Of a stretch of 64,000 nt of DNA, positions 38,479 to 50,503 are shown one piece after another. A program made the translations under genes and the position numbers. The stretch lies in assembly GCF_030284385.1 (NCBI RefSeq), contig NZ_CP127221.1:1302001-1366000 (forward strand). The letters run 5' to 3'. Below the pieces are notes generated by a model, which did no database searches, had not been told where the DNA came from, and was given only the letters and a program-made list of their open reading frames with translations. Numbering within the stretch: the first letter of the stretch is position 1; every line of letters begins with the position of its first letter. This DNA comes from Altererythrobacter rubellus (lineage in GTDB: Bacteria > Pseudomonadota > Alphaproteobacteria > Sphingomonadales > Sphingomonadaceae).

Positions 38479-39363
38479 TTAGGCCGCTTTTGCTTTCTCT
38501 TGCTGCTCCGGCTCGTCAAGGAAGCGGTGAATAGCTTCGACGCATTCATCACTGTGGCTGAGCAGGAACAGATGCCCGCCACCACGCAGAACCAGCAATT
38601 CACTGTTCGGAATGAGTTTGTCGAGGAACCAGCCATTAGTGAGCGGCACGATGTGGTCTTCGTCGCCCATCATAATCAACGTCTTCTTGCGCATGAACGG
38701 TAAAGCGGGCACGCTGGTCCAACCAAGCATTGCCATCAATTGGTAGAAATATCCGCGCGGGGAAGGGGGCTTTAGCCGATGGATGTGCTCCATCTTGTTC
38801 ATCGCCTTGCCCAATGCCCCGCCGTACAGCGTCTGGAAGTGCTCTTCCATAAAAGCAGAATCGATATAGCGGCGCGGATCCGCCATCTTGCTGAGCGAAG
38901 CGGGATTTCCTGGCATCATGATCATGCCCGCTGTTGTGGCGGCCAGGATAAGGCGGCGCGTGCGGCCGGGGTGCTGGATGGCGAAATGCTGTGCCATGGC
39001 GCCGCCCCAGCTGACACCCATCACATCGACCTTGTTGAGGCCCAGCTTGTCGAGAAGCTGCGTGGTCGTCCAAGCCATAGTGACGGTGTTGTAAGGGACA
39101 ACCGGCTCGGGTGAGCCACCAATGCCCGGCATATCGAACATGATGAAAGCGCGATCAGGCAGCGCCTCAGCCAATGGTGCGACCGCTTCGATATTGGCGC
39201 CAATGCCGTTGAAAAACAGGATCGGCAAGTGCTCGCTTGGCTGATCCAGTCGCCAAGTCGCAACACGCAGCGTTCGCCCGCCAACGCTTTCCATCGTGAT
39301 GGTTGCATCGCGCATCGCTTCGTCGAGCGCCTCATCCAGCAATTTTTCGCGTTTGTCCGCCAA
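38479..39363 (-). CDS. phaZ: Alpha/beta hydrolase, probable intracellular polyhydroxyalkanoate depolymerase
   Basis: The 294-residue protein has FFNGIGANIEAVAPLAEALP, the lipase-type box MGVSWGGAMAQHFA with S118, and acid and His candidates in GDEDHIVP and RGGGHLFLLSHSD. The FNGIG opening and KPPSPRGYFYQLMAMLGWTS match the medium-chain PHA depolymerases of pseudomonads (PhaZ), which degrade storage polyester inside the cell. Position 40 bases downstream of phaC on the same strand strongly supports this. A general esterase remains possible. Confidence 0.8.
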   Translation of the reverse strand: MADKREKLLDEALDEAMRDATITMESVGGRTLRVATWRLDQPSEHLPILFFNGIGANIEAVAPLAEALPDRAFIMFDMPGIGGSPEPVVPYNTVTMAWTTTQLLDKLGLNKVDVMGVSWGGAMAQHFAIQHPGRTRRLILAATTAGMIMMPGNPASLSKMADPRRYIDSAFMEEHFQTLYGGALGKAMNKMEHIHRLKPPSPRGYFYQLMAMLGWTSVPALPFMRKKTLIMMGDEDHIVPLTNGWFLDKLIPNSELLVLRGGGHLFLLSHSDECVEAIHRFLDEPEQQEKAKAA

Positions 39364-39403
39364 ATTTCCGTCCTGTCCTGCGACCCCTACAGGGGACTTT
39401 TGG

Positions 39404-41098
39404 TTATCTTTCTTCCACTACGTAGAGACCGGGGGCCGGATCCAGAGGTTTATACTCTTCGTTCCCCAGTTCTGTTGGAGCGGATTTCATTTTGCCGGAG
39501 CGCTTTTTCATCCATTCCATCCAGTACGGCCACCAGCTGCCGGCCACTTCCTCCGTGCCTTGCAGCCATTCGTCAGCGGTTTCAGGCAGCTTGCCTTTCT
39601 TCTTCTGAACGAAGTATTTGGCCTTGGGATTGCCCGGAGGGTTCAGGATCGCCTGCATGTGACCTGACTGCGAAAGCACATAGGTGACGTCCTTGGAGCC
39701 AAACAGATTGGTCGAGCGATAGGTCGCCTTCCATGGGGTGATGTGATCCGTCACGCCGCCCAGAATGAACATGTCAGAGGTGGCCTTGCTGAGATCAATC
39801 TTGTGGCCGGCCATCTCGACCTCGCCCTTCTTCGTGAAGGCGAGCGTTTCGAACAGGGTCAGGAAATCGCCCATCAGGCTGGCGGACAGATTTGTCGCGT
39901 CAGAATTCCAGTACAGAACGTCAAACGCGGGTGGATCTTGCCCCAGCAGATAGTTGTTGATAACATAGTTCCAGATCAGATCATTGGGCCGCAGCCATGC
40001 GAAACCGCGCGCCAGATCATCGGCTTTTATGATGCCTTTTTTCGCTGCGCGCTGTTTAGCTAGCTTCATGCCATTCTCAGATACCAGAGAACCGGCTTCG
40101 ATATCGCGCTCTTTCGGGTGGAGCACGCAAACCATCAGCGTCAGCGAGCCGAGGATGTCATTCTTTTGGGCGGCCAGTTTGGACGCGAGCACGCTGGCGG
40201 TTTGGCCGCCAGAACAGCCCGCGGATACATTGACCTTCTTCGAGCCTGTAATGTCGCTGACCGCTTGTATCGCTTCTTCGCAAGAGCGGATGTAATCATC
40301 CATGCCCCAGAAGCCCTGTTCCTTGGACGGGTTGCGCCAGGAGATAACGAAGGTCTGAATACCGTGATCGACCTGATATTTGATTACTGACTTCTCCGGA
40401 GAAAGGTCATTGATATACATCTTGTTGATCTGCGGCGGGATTGTCAGCTGAGGGATCTCGTGCACTTCATCCGTGGTCGGCGCGTAATGCACCAGCTCGA
40501 ACATCTCGGTGCGGTGTACGACAGAGCCCTTTGATGTCGCTATATTCTCGCCCAGCTTGAATGGCCGCTTGTCGACCTGGCTGACCATTCCCTTGTTTTC
40601 GGTGATGTCCTTGTATGCGTTTTGCAAACCCTTGATCAGCGAAAGGCCACCACTGTTGATCACCTGCTTTTGTGCAACCGGGTTGCCAACCAGTGTGTTG
40701 GTGGGGGCCAGGCTATCGATGATGATGTTGGAGATGAAGTTCGCGCGGTCTCGCTCGAGATCATCCAGCTCCAGTTCCTGAAGCCAGTTCGACATACCCT
40801 TTTGCACGGCAAGATAATATTGCGCGCCGGCCCGGAAAAACGGGTTGTACTGCCAGGCCGGGTCCATGAAGCGCTTGTCTTTGGGATCGGGTGCGAGATC
40901 GGATTTGCCGGTCATGATCTTGACCATGTCTTCGCCCATGGTTTGGGCGTGTTTCATCAGGCGCTTGGGGTCAGACGCACTTTCGCGCAGCAATACCGCG
41001 ACGGCACCCACAAAATCTTCTCTTGCAACGCCGATGAGCGGCCCCAAAGCATTGGTTGACTGTGCGGCTTCCTTTTCGAGTTTGCTACTCTGCGACAT
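39404..41098 (-). CDS. phaC: Poly(3-hydroxyalkanoate) synthase
   Basis: The 564-residue enzyme polymerises (R)-3-hydroxyacyl-CoA into storage polyester on granules. The nucleophile is C295 in VSAGCSGGQTAS, an uncommon variant of the usual GFCVGG box. The acid is in YWNSDATNLSASLMGDF, and further family motifs are GGVTDHITPWK and SQSGHMQAILNPPGNPKA. Overall length fits class I. The start ATG 41098 (MSQSSKLEKEA) is preferred over the upstream frame. Gene order phaC, phaZ, then ferredoxin reductase, all on the minus strand. No phaR, phasin or phaAB is visible here. Confidence 0.9.
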   Translation of the reverse strand: MSQSSKLEKEAAQSTNALGPLIGVAREDFVGAVAVLLRESASDPKRLMKHAQTMGEDMVKIMTGKSDLAPDPKDKRFMDPAWQYNPFFRAGAQYYLAVQKGMSNWLQELELDDLERDRANFISNIIIDSLAPTNTLVGNPVAQKQVINSGGLSLIKGLQNAYKDITENKGMVSQVDKRPFKLGENIATSKGSVVHRTEMFELVHYAPTTDEVHEIPQLTIPPQINKMYINDLSPEKSVIKYQVDHGIQTFVISWRNPSKEQGFWGMDDYIRSCEEAIQAVSDITGSKKVNVSAGCSGGQTASVLASKLAAQKNDILGSLTLMVCVLHPKERDIEAGSLVSENGMKLAKQRAAKKGIIKADDLARGFAWLRPNDLIWNYVINNYLLGQDPPAFDVLYWNSDATNLSASLMGDFLTLFETLAFTKKGEVEMAGHKIDLSKATSDMFILGGVTDHITPWKATYRSTNLFGSKDVTYVLSQSGHMQAILNPPGNPKAKYFVQKKKGKLPETADEWLQGTEEVAGSWWPYWMEWMKKRSGKMKSAPTELGNEEYKPLDPAPGLYVVEER

Positions 41099-41313
41099 GC
41101 TGTATCCCGGCAAATGCAAAAAGACGTCAAATTTGAGCGTCCTAGATGACGCAACGGAAGCAAATTGGCAAGTTCTCAAAATAGCAGGGAAACCGGATCA
41201 ACTTGTCGCGACCGCCATAGTTATCGGTTTGGCAAGAAATTTCCTTTACCTGCGATAACCAGAAACACGGTCATCCACCAAATGATCAGGCAAGAGCAAA
41301 GTTAAGTTGGCGA

Positions 41314-41660
41314 GGCCGCTTTCAGCTTTGAGAGAAATGATCGCCAATCGTCGGCAAGCCGCAATTCAATTCGTTTGGCGAATTCACGGGCTATCGCGGT
41401 AGCGCCAAAGATATCAGGCATAGTCGCACGGAGGCGGCTGCGAATGACCGTCGCACACAGGTTGATACGTTGACGGGCCTTGCAAACAAGACCCAGATCA
41501 AGCGCTCTCTCTCCCACAACTTGCGTGTATTTCGAAACACAAAGTAATCCTGTGCTGTGCTGATGATCAATCTCGATCGTTTCAAGCAGGTCAACGAAAC
41601 ACTGGGCCAGGCGGCGGATTGGGCAATGGGGCGAGCGTGCCGAAGTTCTCTTATGCCCCT
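41314..41660 (+). pseudogene. Remnant of a PAS-GGDEF diguanylate cyclase gene
   Basis: In one plus-strand frame from 41341 I read SPIVGKPQFNSFGEFTGYRG then SAKDIRHSRTEAAANDRR. This is the end of a PAS domain (pattern GxPxFdxxGxFxGYRGxxxDI). QVDTLTGLANKTQIKRSLSH follows, the start of a GGDEF domain. A TAA at 41545-41547 interrupts it, and the same frame resumes CAVLMINLDRFKQVNETLGQ and AADWAMGRAC before similarity is lost. The GG(D/E)EF active site is absent. A TGA at 41338 precedes the similarity. It fills most of the 683-base gap between phaC and lepA (41099-41781), where no intact gene is seen. Confidence 0.7.
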
Positions 41661-41781
41661 GTCGGTTCCTACGAAGCAGCCTAATTTACCGCATTGCATG
41701 CATTCGGCGGGCTGACATGCCGGACAAGGGCGGCTAAAGGCGTCGCAAAGCGCTATTTCGCGCGAACAATTAGCGACAAAA

Positions 41782-43599
41782 ATGACTGACCTCTCCAAAA
41801 TACGCAATTTCTCGATCATTGCTCACATCGATCATGGCAAATCCACGCTGGCGGACCGCATGATTCAGCATTGCGGCGGTTTGACCGAGCGTGAAATGTC
41901 CGAGCAAGTGCTTGATAATATGGACATCGAGAAAGAGCGCGGCATCACGATCAAGGCGCAGACCGTGCGGCTCAATTACACCGCCAAGGATGGCGAGACG
42001 TATGAGCTCAACTTGATGGACACGCCGGGCCACGTCGACTTTGCCTATGAGGTTTCGCGTAGCTTGGCCGCTTGCGAGGGCGCGCTGCTGATCGTGGACG
42101 CGGCGCAAGGCGTGGAAGCGCAAACGCTCGCCAACGTCTATCAATCGATCGAGCATGACCATGAAATCGTGCCTGTGATCAACAAGATTGACCTGCCCGC
42201 GGCCGAGCCGGAGAAAGTCCGCGCCGAGATCGAGGATATCATCGGCCTCGACGCGTCAGAAGCCGTGCTCACCAGCGCCAAATCGGGCATCGGCATCGAG
42301 GACGTGCTGGAAGCGGTCGTCGCCAAGATCCCCGCACCATCGGGCGATCGCAATGCGCCGCTCAAGGCCAGCCTCGTCGACAGCTGGTATGACCCTTACC
42401 TCGGCGTGGTGATCCTGGTTCGCGTGATCGACGGTGTCATCACCAAGGGGCTGAACGTCAAATTCATGCAGGGCGGCACACAGCACCTGATCGACCGGGT
42501 CGGCTGCTTCACCCCCAAGCGCACAGACCTGCCCGAAATCGGCCCCGGCGAAATCGGCTTCATCACCGCGCAAATCAAAGAGGTGGAGCAAGCCCGCGTG
42601 GGTGACACCATCACCACGGTGAAGGGCGGGGCGAACGAAGCGCTGCCCGGATACAAGGAAGTGCAGCCGGTGGTGTTCTGCGGCCTGTTCCCGGTGGATG
42701 CGGCCGAGTTCGAGAAACTGCGCGAGAGCATCGGCAAGCTGCGCCTCAACGACGCCAGCTTCAGCTATGAGATGGAAAGCAGCGCGGCGCTCGGCTTCGG
42801 CTTCCGCGCGGGTTTCCTTGGCCTGTTGCACCTTGAGATCATTCAGGAGCGCCTGAGCCGCGAATACGACCTCGATCTCATCACCACCGCGCCTTCGGTG
42901 GTGTACCGCGTGCACCTGTCAAAATCGAAGAATGAAGACGCCAAGGTGATCGACATTCACAACCCCGCCGACTGGCCCGACGTCAACCGGATCGACATGA
43001 TCGAGGAGCCGTGGATCAAGGCGGTGATCTACACGCCCGATGAATATCTCGGCGCGATCCTGAAACTGTGTCAGGACCGGCGCGGCATCCAGACTGACCT
43101 AACCTACGTGGGCGGCCGTGCGCAGGTGACTTACGAGCTGCCGCTGAATGAAGTGGTGTTCGATTTCTATGACCGGCTGAAAAGCATCTCTAGAGGGTAT
43201 GCCAGCTTTGACTATGAACAGATTGGCCTGCGCGAAGGCGATCTGGTGAAGATGAACATTCTGGTGAATGCAGAGCCGGTCGATGCTCTATCGCTGATCG
43301 TGCACCGCAACGTAGCGGAAGAGCGCGGGCGCGGCATGTGTGAACGGTTGAAAGACCTGATCCCGCGCCACCTGTTCAAGATCCCGATCCAGGCAGCCAT
43401 AGGGGGCAAGATCATCGCGCGCGAGACGATCGCCGCGCTGCGCAAGGATGTGACCGCGAAATGCTATGGCGGCGACATTACGCGTAAGAAGAAACTGCTC
43501 GAGAAGCAGAAGAAGGGCAAGGCCCGCATGCGCGAGTACGGAAATGTTAGTATTCCGCAGGAGGCCTTTATTGCAGCGTTGCGGATGGGTGAAGAGTAG
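41782..43599 (+). CDS. lepA: Elongation factor 4 (LepA)
   Basis: The 605-residue translational GTPase has [15 protein letters not shown] (G1), [11 protein letters not shown] (G2), [12 protein letters not shown] (G3) and NKIDLPAA (G4). It also has EF-G-like domains and the LepA-specific C-terminal region ([20 protein letters not shown]). It back-translocates or helps assemble ribosomes under stress. Length and motifs are normal. Its stop codon abuts the stop of a methyltransferase fragment on the other strand. Confidence 0.97.
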   Translation: MTDLSKIRNFSIIAHIDHGKSTLADRMIQHCGGLTEREMSEQVLDNMDIEKERGITIKAQTVRLNYTAKDGETYELNLMDTPGHVDFAYEVSRSLAACEGALLIVDAAQGVEAQTLANVYQSIEHDHEIVPVINKIDLPAAEPEKVRAEIEDIIGLDASEAVLTSAKSGIGIEDVLEAVVAKIPAPSGDRNAPLKASLVDSWYDPYLGVVILVRVIDGVITKGLNVKFMQGGTQHLIDRVGCFTPKRTDLPEIGPGEIGFITAQIKEVEQARVGDTITTVKGGANEALPGYKEVQPVVFCGLFPVDAAEFEKLRESIGKLRLNDASFSYEMESSAALGFGFRAGFLGLLHLEIIQERLSREYDLDLITTAPSVVYRVHLSKSKNEDAKVIDIHNPADWPDVNRIDMIEEPWIKAVIYTPDEYLGAILKLCQDRRGIQTDLTYVGGRAQVTYELPLNEVVFDFYDRLKSISRGYASFDYEQIGLREGDLVKMNILVNAEPVDALSLIVHRNVAEERGRGMCERLKDLIPRHLFKIPIQAAIGGKIIARETIAALRKDVTAKCYGGDITRKKKLLEKQKKGKARMREYGNVSIPQEAFIAALRMGEE

Positions 43600-43797
43600 C
43601 TACTCGCCCTTCCGCTTCCGCTTCCGCTTCCGGTTCCGGGCGGTGCGCTTGTTCTGCTTTTCGGCATCGGAAAGCGGGTTCAACAGCTTTTCGTAGAGGC
43701 CGAAGAGGTGCTCGACCCGGTCACGGTCGCTGTCGAAGGGCGCGCGGCGGTAGAGCCGGTCCACCGCCTGATCGAGCGCCTTGTGCGCCTTGCTCGA
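43600..43797 (-). pseudogene. C-terminal remnant of a DNA methyltransferase gene (MmeI-like/class I SAM-dependent)
   Basis: The minus strand encodes, without any start codon, about 65 residues: AHKALDQAVDRLYRRAPFDS, DRDRVEHLFGLYEKLLNPLS, then a Lys/Arg tail (RNRKRKRKRKGE). An in-frame TGA (43798-43800) lies just before. The pattern AxxALDxAVDxxYRxxPFxSDxxRVexLFxLYE is what I know from the extreme C-terminus of large DNA methyltransferases of the MmeI-like/type II restriction-modification group. The rest of that gene is gone. The Arg/Lys tail is written by tandem CTTCCG hexamers at 43610-43640. This region and the repeat at 43838 fill the gap before bamD. Confidence 0.55.
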
Positions 43798-43837
43798 TCA
43801 AACAGTGCATCTGTGATCGATTGGATTTTGGCGCTTG

Positions 43838-43872
43838 GACAGTGCTCCATGTGTTCCATCCTGTTGGATTTG
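43838..43872 (-). repeat. 35-bp dispersed repeat, copy 2
   Basis: It is the reverse complement of the element at 5926-5960, with 34 of 35 bases identical. It lies 40 bases from the upstream edge of the methyltransferase remnant, in the 450-base space between lepA and bamD. No other feature is seen in 43873-44052 except the likely bamD promoter. Confidence 0.85.
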
Positions 43873-44052
43873 GGGAGGGGAGGCTTTGTGTTCCGCGCGC
43901 CATCCGGCGCGCAATATCCTCGCGCAAGCGCTGCGGGCGCCCAGTCGGGCTTTGACTGCCGTGACCAAGAGGAGAATTCGTCACACCTATCTACACAAAC
44001 CCTCTCAACTTCACTTGGCGTTCAGGGGCGCGCTGGTTATAGGCCATCTCTT

Positions 44053-44859
44053 ATGACAAGAGAGAAACGCGTGACATTCAAACCCGTTCTTGCTGCCGCG
44101 ATGGCTGGCGCAACCTTGCTGACCGCTGCTTGCGCGGGCTCTGGCGGATCGACCAATGAAGACGTGGCCTATGTCGCGCGCGATGTGGAAACGCTTTATT
44201 CAGAGGCGAAGTCGCGGCTGGATAACGGCAACACGCGGCTTGCAGCGGCGCTGTTTGACGAAACCGAGCGTCAGCACCCCTATTCGCCCTGGGCGCGCCG
44301 CGCGCAGTTGATGAGTGCGTTCAGCTATTACGTGGCGCAGGATTACAACGCGGCAATCTCCAGCGCGCAGCGGTTCCTCTCGATCCACCCGGGCAACAAG
44401 GATGCGCCTTACGCCTATTACCTGATCGCGCTGTCCTATTACGAGCAGATCAGTGACGTGTCGCGTGACCAGTCAATCACAGAGCAGGCGCGGGTTGCGC
44501 TGCGCGAAGTGGACCGCCGTTTCCCGACCAGCGAATATGCCGCCGATGCGCGCTTGAAGCTGGACCTCGTCAACGATCACCTTGCGGGCAAGGATATGGA
44601 GATCGGCCGCCATTACCAGCGCAACGGGCAATGGCTGGCGGCGACATTGCGTTTCCAGAACGTGGTCAACGAATATGAGACGACCAGCCACACGCCCGAA
44701 GCGCTCTATCGTCTGACTGAAAGCAGCCTGGCGTTGGGTGTGCCGAGCGAAGCGGTGAAATATGCCGCGGTGCTGGGCACGAACTATCCGGGTAGCAAGT
44801 GGTATGAAAAGGCATTTGATCTGGTGCAGGAATATGCGCCGGGCGCCACCGCGAGCTAG
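44053..44859 (+). CDS. bamD: Outer-membrane protein assembly factor BamD
   Basis: The lipoprotein of about 268 residues has a signal ending LLTAACAGSGG (lipidated Cys) and five TPR-like repeats: LYSEAKSRLDNGNTRLAAAL, FDETERQHPYSPWARRAQLM, SYYVAQDYNAAISSAQRFL, PDAPYAYYLIALSYYEQ-like helices, and DVSRDQSITEQARVALREV. It is the essential BAM-complex partner of BamA at the inner face of the outer membrane. ATG 44053 is used; a GTG at 44071 with AGAGAG before it is equally plausible. recN and ligA follow, with nhaA inserted between. Confidence 0.95.
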   Translation: MTREKRVTFKPVLAAAMAGATLLTAACAGSGGSTNEDVAYVARDVETLYSEAKSRLDNGNTRLAAALFDETERQHPYSPWARRAQLMSAFSYYVAQDYNAAISSAQRFLSIHPGNKDAPYAYYLIALSYYEQISDVSRDQSITEQARVALREVDRRFPTSEYAADARLKLDLVNDHLAGKDMEIGRHYQRNGQWLAATLRFQNVVNEYETTSHTPEALYRLTESSLALGVPSEAVKYAAVLGTNYPGSKWYEKAFDLVQEYAPGATAS

Positions 44860-45108
44860 GCCGAAAAGGCCGCTTCAAGAAATCTGACCGATTTCATCCG
44901 ATTTTCGGAAACCCTGCGCTGCGTTCTGCATTATACGGGTGCGGGCCGGGCCGCTCTGGCAAGATCACCCAATTGATCTTGTGATGTCGGACCGCATCGG
45001 ATTGCCGGTGCAGCGCTATTGGGTCCTTGTGACCCTCCCTTTCCGCCCAATGCCTCATCGGCAGTCCGATCCCACTTGAACGAATTTTCGACAGAGCGAG
45101 ATTTAGAC

Positions 45109-45753
45109 ATGGTATCCCGAATTGCGCCGATGCTGCGCGACTTCATGCAAAAAGAGAGCGCTGGCGGCATCACGCTGATTTTCGCCGCGTTTGCTGCTCT
45201 CGTCATCGCGAACAGTCCGCTGCTGGGTGCTTACAAGTCGTGGCTGGACATTCCGATCGTGGCCGGCTTTGGCGGTTTCGTGATCGACAAACCATTGCTT
45301 CTATGGGTCAATGACGGCCTGATGGCGGTGTTCTTCTTCCTGATTGGCCTGGAAGTGAAGCGCGAAGTGCTGATCGGGCTTGATCCGATGGATGCGCTCG
45401 CGCCGTTGCCACTCGGCATCGCATTGGGCCTGTTGATCGGCAAACAAGCGGGCATTCTGGGGTTCGCCTGGTTGGCGGTGAAAACCGGCATCGCCAGCCT
45501 GCCAGAGAGTGTGAACTGGCGGCAGATCCACGGATTGTCGCTGTTCGCCGCGATCGGCTTTACCATGAGCCTGTTCATCGGCAATTTGGCCTTTGCTTCG
45601 CCAGAGCAAGTTGATGCAGTGAAACTGGGTGTGCTCTCAGGCTCCACCATTGCAGCGATTGCCGGTTTCTTCCTGTTACGTTCGGCGCTGCCGACAGCGG
45701 AAGAAGCGCAAGCCATGGCAGACCCGGAAGCCAAGGCGGAACCCGCCGAATAA
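45109..45753 (+). pseudogene. nhaA: Na+/H+ antiporter NhaA with large in-frame internal deletion
   Basis: The 214-residue frame starts like NhaA (FMQKESAGGITLIFAAFAAL, WVNDGLMAVFFFLIGLEVKR) and ends like NhaA (LAPLPLGIALGLLIGKQAGI, GFTMSLFIGNLAFASPE). The family is about 380-400 residues. At residue ~92 the sequence jumps from EVKREVLIG to LDPMDALAPLPLGI, skipping roughly 160 residues. Helices of about TM3-TM8 are missing, including the helix-5 Asp-Asp pair that binds Na+ and H+ in E. coli NhaA. The reading frame and the terminator after it are intact, so a short membrane protein may be made, but antiport is unlikely. Confidence 0.85.
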
Positions 45754-45786
45754 GGCCGGTCTCTAGTCAACAAGGAAAAATCCACA

Positions 45787-45822
45787 AGAGGGGCGCGCGC
45801 CAAGCGGTGACGCGCCCCTTTT
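45787..45822 (+). terminator. Rho-independent terminator after the shortened nhaA
   Basis: AGGGGCGCG (45789-45797) pairs exactly with CGCGCCCCT (45811-45819) around a 13-base loop and is followed by TTTT. It separates nhaA from recN, which begins 22 bases later. Confidence 0.85.
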
Positions 45823-45843
45823 GCTGCGCTAGAGATAGGCGCA

Positions 45844-47504
45844 ATGCTCACGCGATTATCCATCAGAAACATTGTTCTTATCGAAGCGCTCGATCTGGAT
45901 TTCGGGAGCGGGCTGGGCGTGCTGACCGGAGAGACAGGCGCGGGCAAGTCAATCCTGCTTGATGCGTTGGGCCTGGTTCTGGGCGACCGCGCAGATAGTG
46001 GCCTCGTGCGCGTAGGGGCAGACAAGGCCAGCGCGACTGCCAGCTTTGAATTCGCCAAATTGCCGGCTTCTATTGCCGAAACGCTCGACGATGCGGATAT
46101 CGAATTGGAACCGGGCGAGCCGTTGATCATTCGTCGTCAGTTGAAAGCAGATGGCGGGAGCAAGGCGTTCGTCAATGACCAGTCGGTTGGTGTGGCGCTG
46201 CTGCGTGAGATTGCGGGGGCATTGGTGGAATTGCACGGCCAGCATGACGATCGCGGATTGGTCAATCCGCGCGGTCATCGGGCTTTGCTCGATCGCTATG
46301 CCGGGACCGACGTCGATGGCCTTGCTACCAAATGGCGAGAGTGGCGCGCAGCTGAAGAGCGGTTGGAGGCTGCACGCGGCCAGGTTGAGCAGGCGAAGCT
46401 CGATCAGGATCTGTTGATCGCGCATCTGGCCGAGCTCACGTCGCTAGAGCCGCAGGCTGGCGAAGAGGCGCGGCTCGCGGAAACACGCGCAACCATGCAA
46501 AAGGGTGAGAAGCTTTCCGGCGATCTGGAGGAGCTGCGGCACATCTTGGAAGGATCGGATTCGCCGCTTGCAAGTTTGCGGGTTGCGGCGCGCAAGCTTG
46601 ACCGGATTGGCGGAGAGCATCCCTTGCTGGCCGAAGCCTTGGCGGCACTCGATCGCGCTGTAATCGAGGCAGGCGAGGCGGAAGACAAATTGGCTGCGGC
46701 AGCTGAAGCACTGGTTCACGATCCGCAAGCTTTGGATGAGGCCGAAACCCGGCTGTTCGAATTGCGCGCGCTGGCCCGCAAGCATCGCTGCGAGGTTGAC
46801 GAATTACCTGAAAAGATGCGCGAAATGCGCAGCTTCCTGAATGCGATCGAAGGCGGCGAGGCTGAGCTGGACGCGCTGGAAGATGCCGCGCGCAAAGCGA
46901 GCGAAGCCTATGCCACGAAGGCAGAGGCCGTTCACAAGGCGCGATTGGCAGCCGCGAAGAAGCTGGACAAGGCAGTCGCGGCTGAACTTGCGCCATTGAA
47001 ACTGGATGCCGCGCGTTTCCTGACCGCGATGGGCAAATTGCCGGAAGAGAAATGGGGAGCAGGTGGGATCGACAGCGCCGAATTCCTGATCGCGACCAAT
47101 CCGGGGGCGGACTTTGCACCGTTGAACAAGATCGCCTCTGGCGGCGAGCTGTCGCGCTTTATCCTAGCGCTAAAAGTCGCGTTGGCAGAGCAGGGCGGGG
47201 CCGCAACGGTGATTTTTGACGAGATTGACCGCGGCGTGGGTGGTGCAGTCGCGAGCGCGATTGGCGAGCGGCTGGCACGGCTGGCGGATGGCGGACAACT
47301 GCTCGCTGTGACACACTCACCACAAGTCGCGGCGCGTGGAGGCACGCACTATCTGATCGCCAAATCTTCATCCGGCACGGTTACCAAGACCAGCGTCGCG
47401 CTGCTCAATGAGGCTGGGCGGCAGGAAGAGATCGCGCGGATGCTTAGCGGCACTGAAGTTACGCCTGAAGCGCGTGCACAAGCGGATCGTTTGCTGGAGG
47501 GTGC

Positions 47505-47508
<4 letters not shown>
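45844..47508 (+). CDS. recN: DNA repair protein RecN
   Basis: The 554-residue SMC-like ATPase acts early in double-strand break repair. It has the Walker A GVLTGETGAGKSILLDALGL, LHGQHDDRGLVNP, a long central coiled coil (residues ~160-370, rich in Ala, Glu, Leu, Arg), the ABC signature IASGGELSRFILALK and Walker B ATVIFDEIDRGVGG. Length is normal. Its last four bases overlap the start of the next gene. Confidence 0.97.
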
Positions 47509-50385
<2,877 letters not shown>

Positions 50386-50503
50386 CAGCTTCATCTTTCT
50401 TAGAGCGTTCAATTCGACAAGCAACATTGACCTTGCCAGGCACTTCGTCTTGATCTGCGTGTTACCAAAACCAATGCTTTCAGATACCAACAGGGACACT
50501 CCA

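Noticed and set aside
41302..41517. 71-codon minus-strand frame in the phaC-lepA gap
   Set aside because: The plus strand of the same bases matches PAS/GGDEF sequence, which explains the composition better.
43610..43640. CTTCCG hexamer array as a possible CRISPR-like or phase-variable repeat
   Set aside because: Only about four imperfect units without spacers; it encodes the Arg/Lys tail of the methyltransferase remnant.
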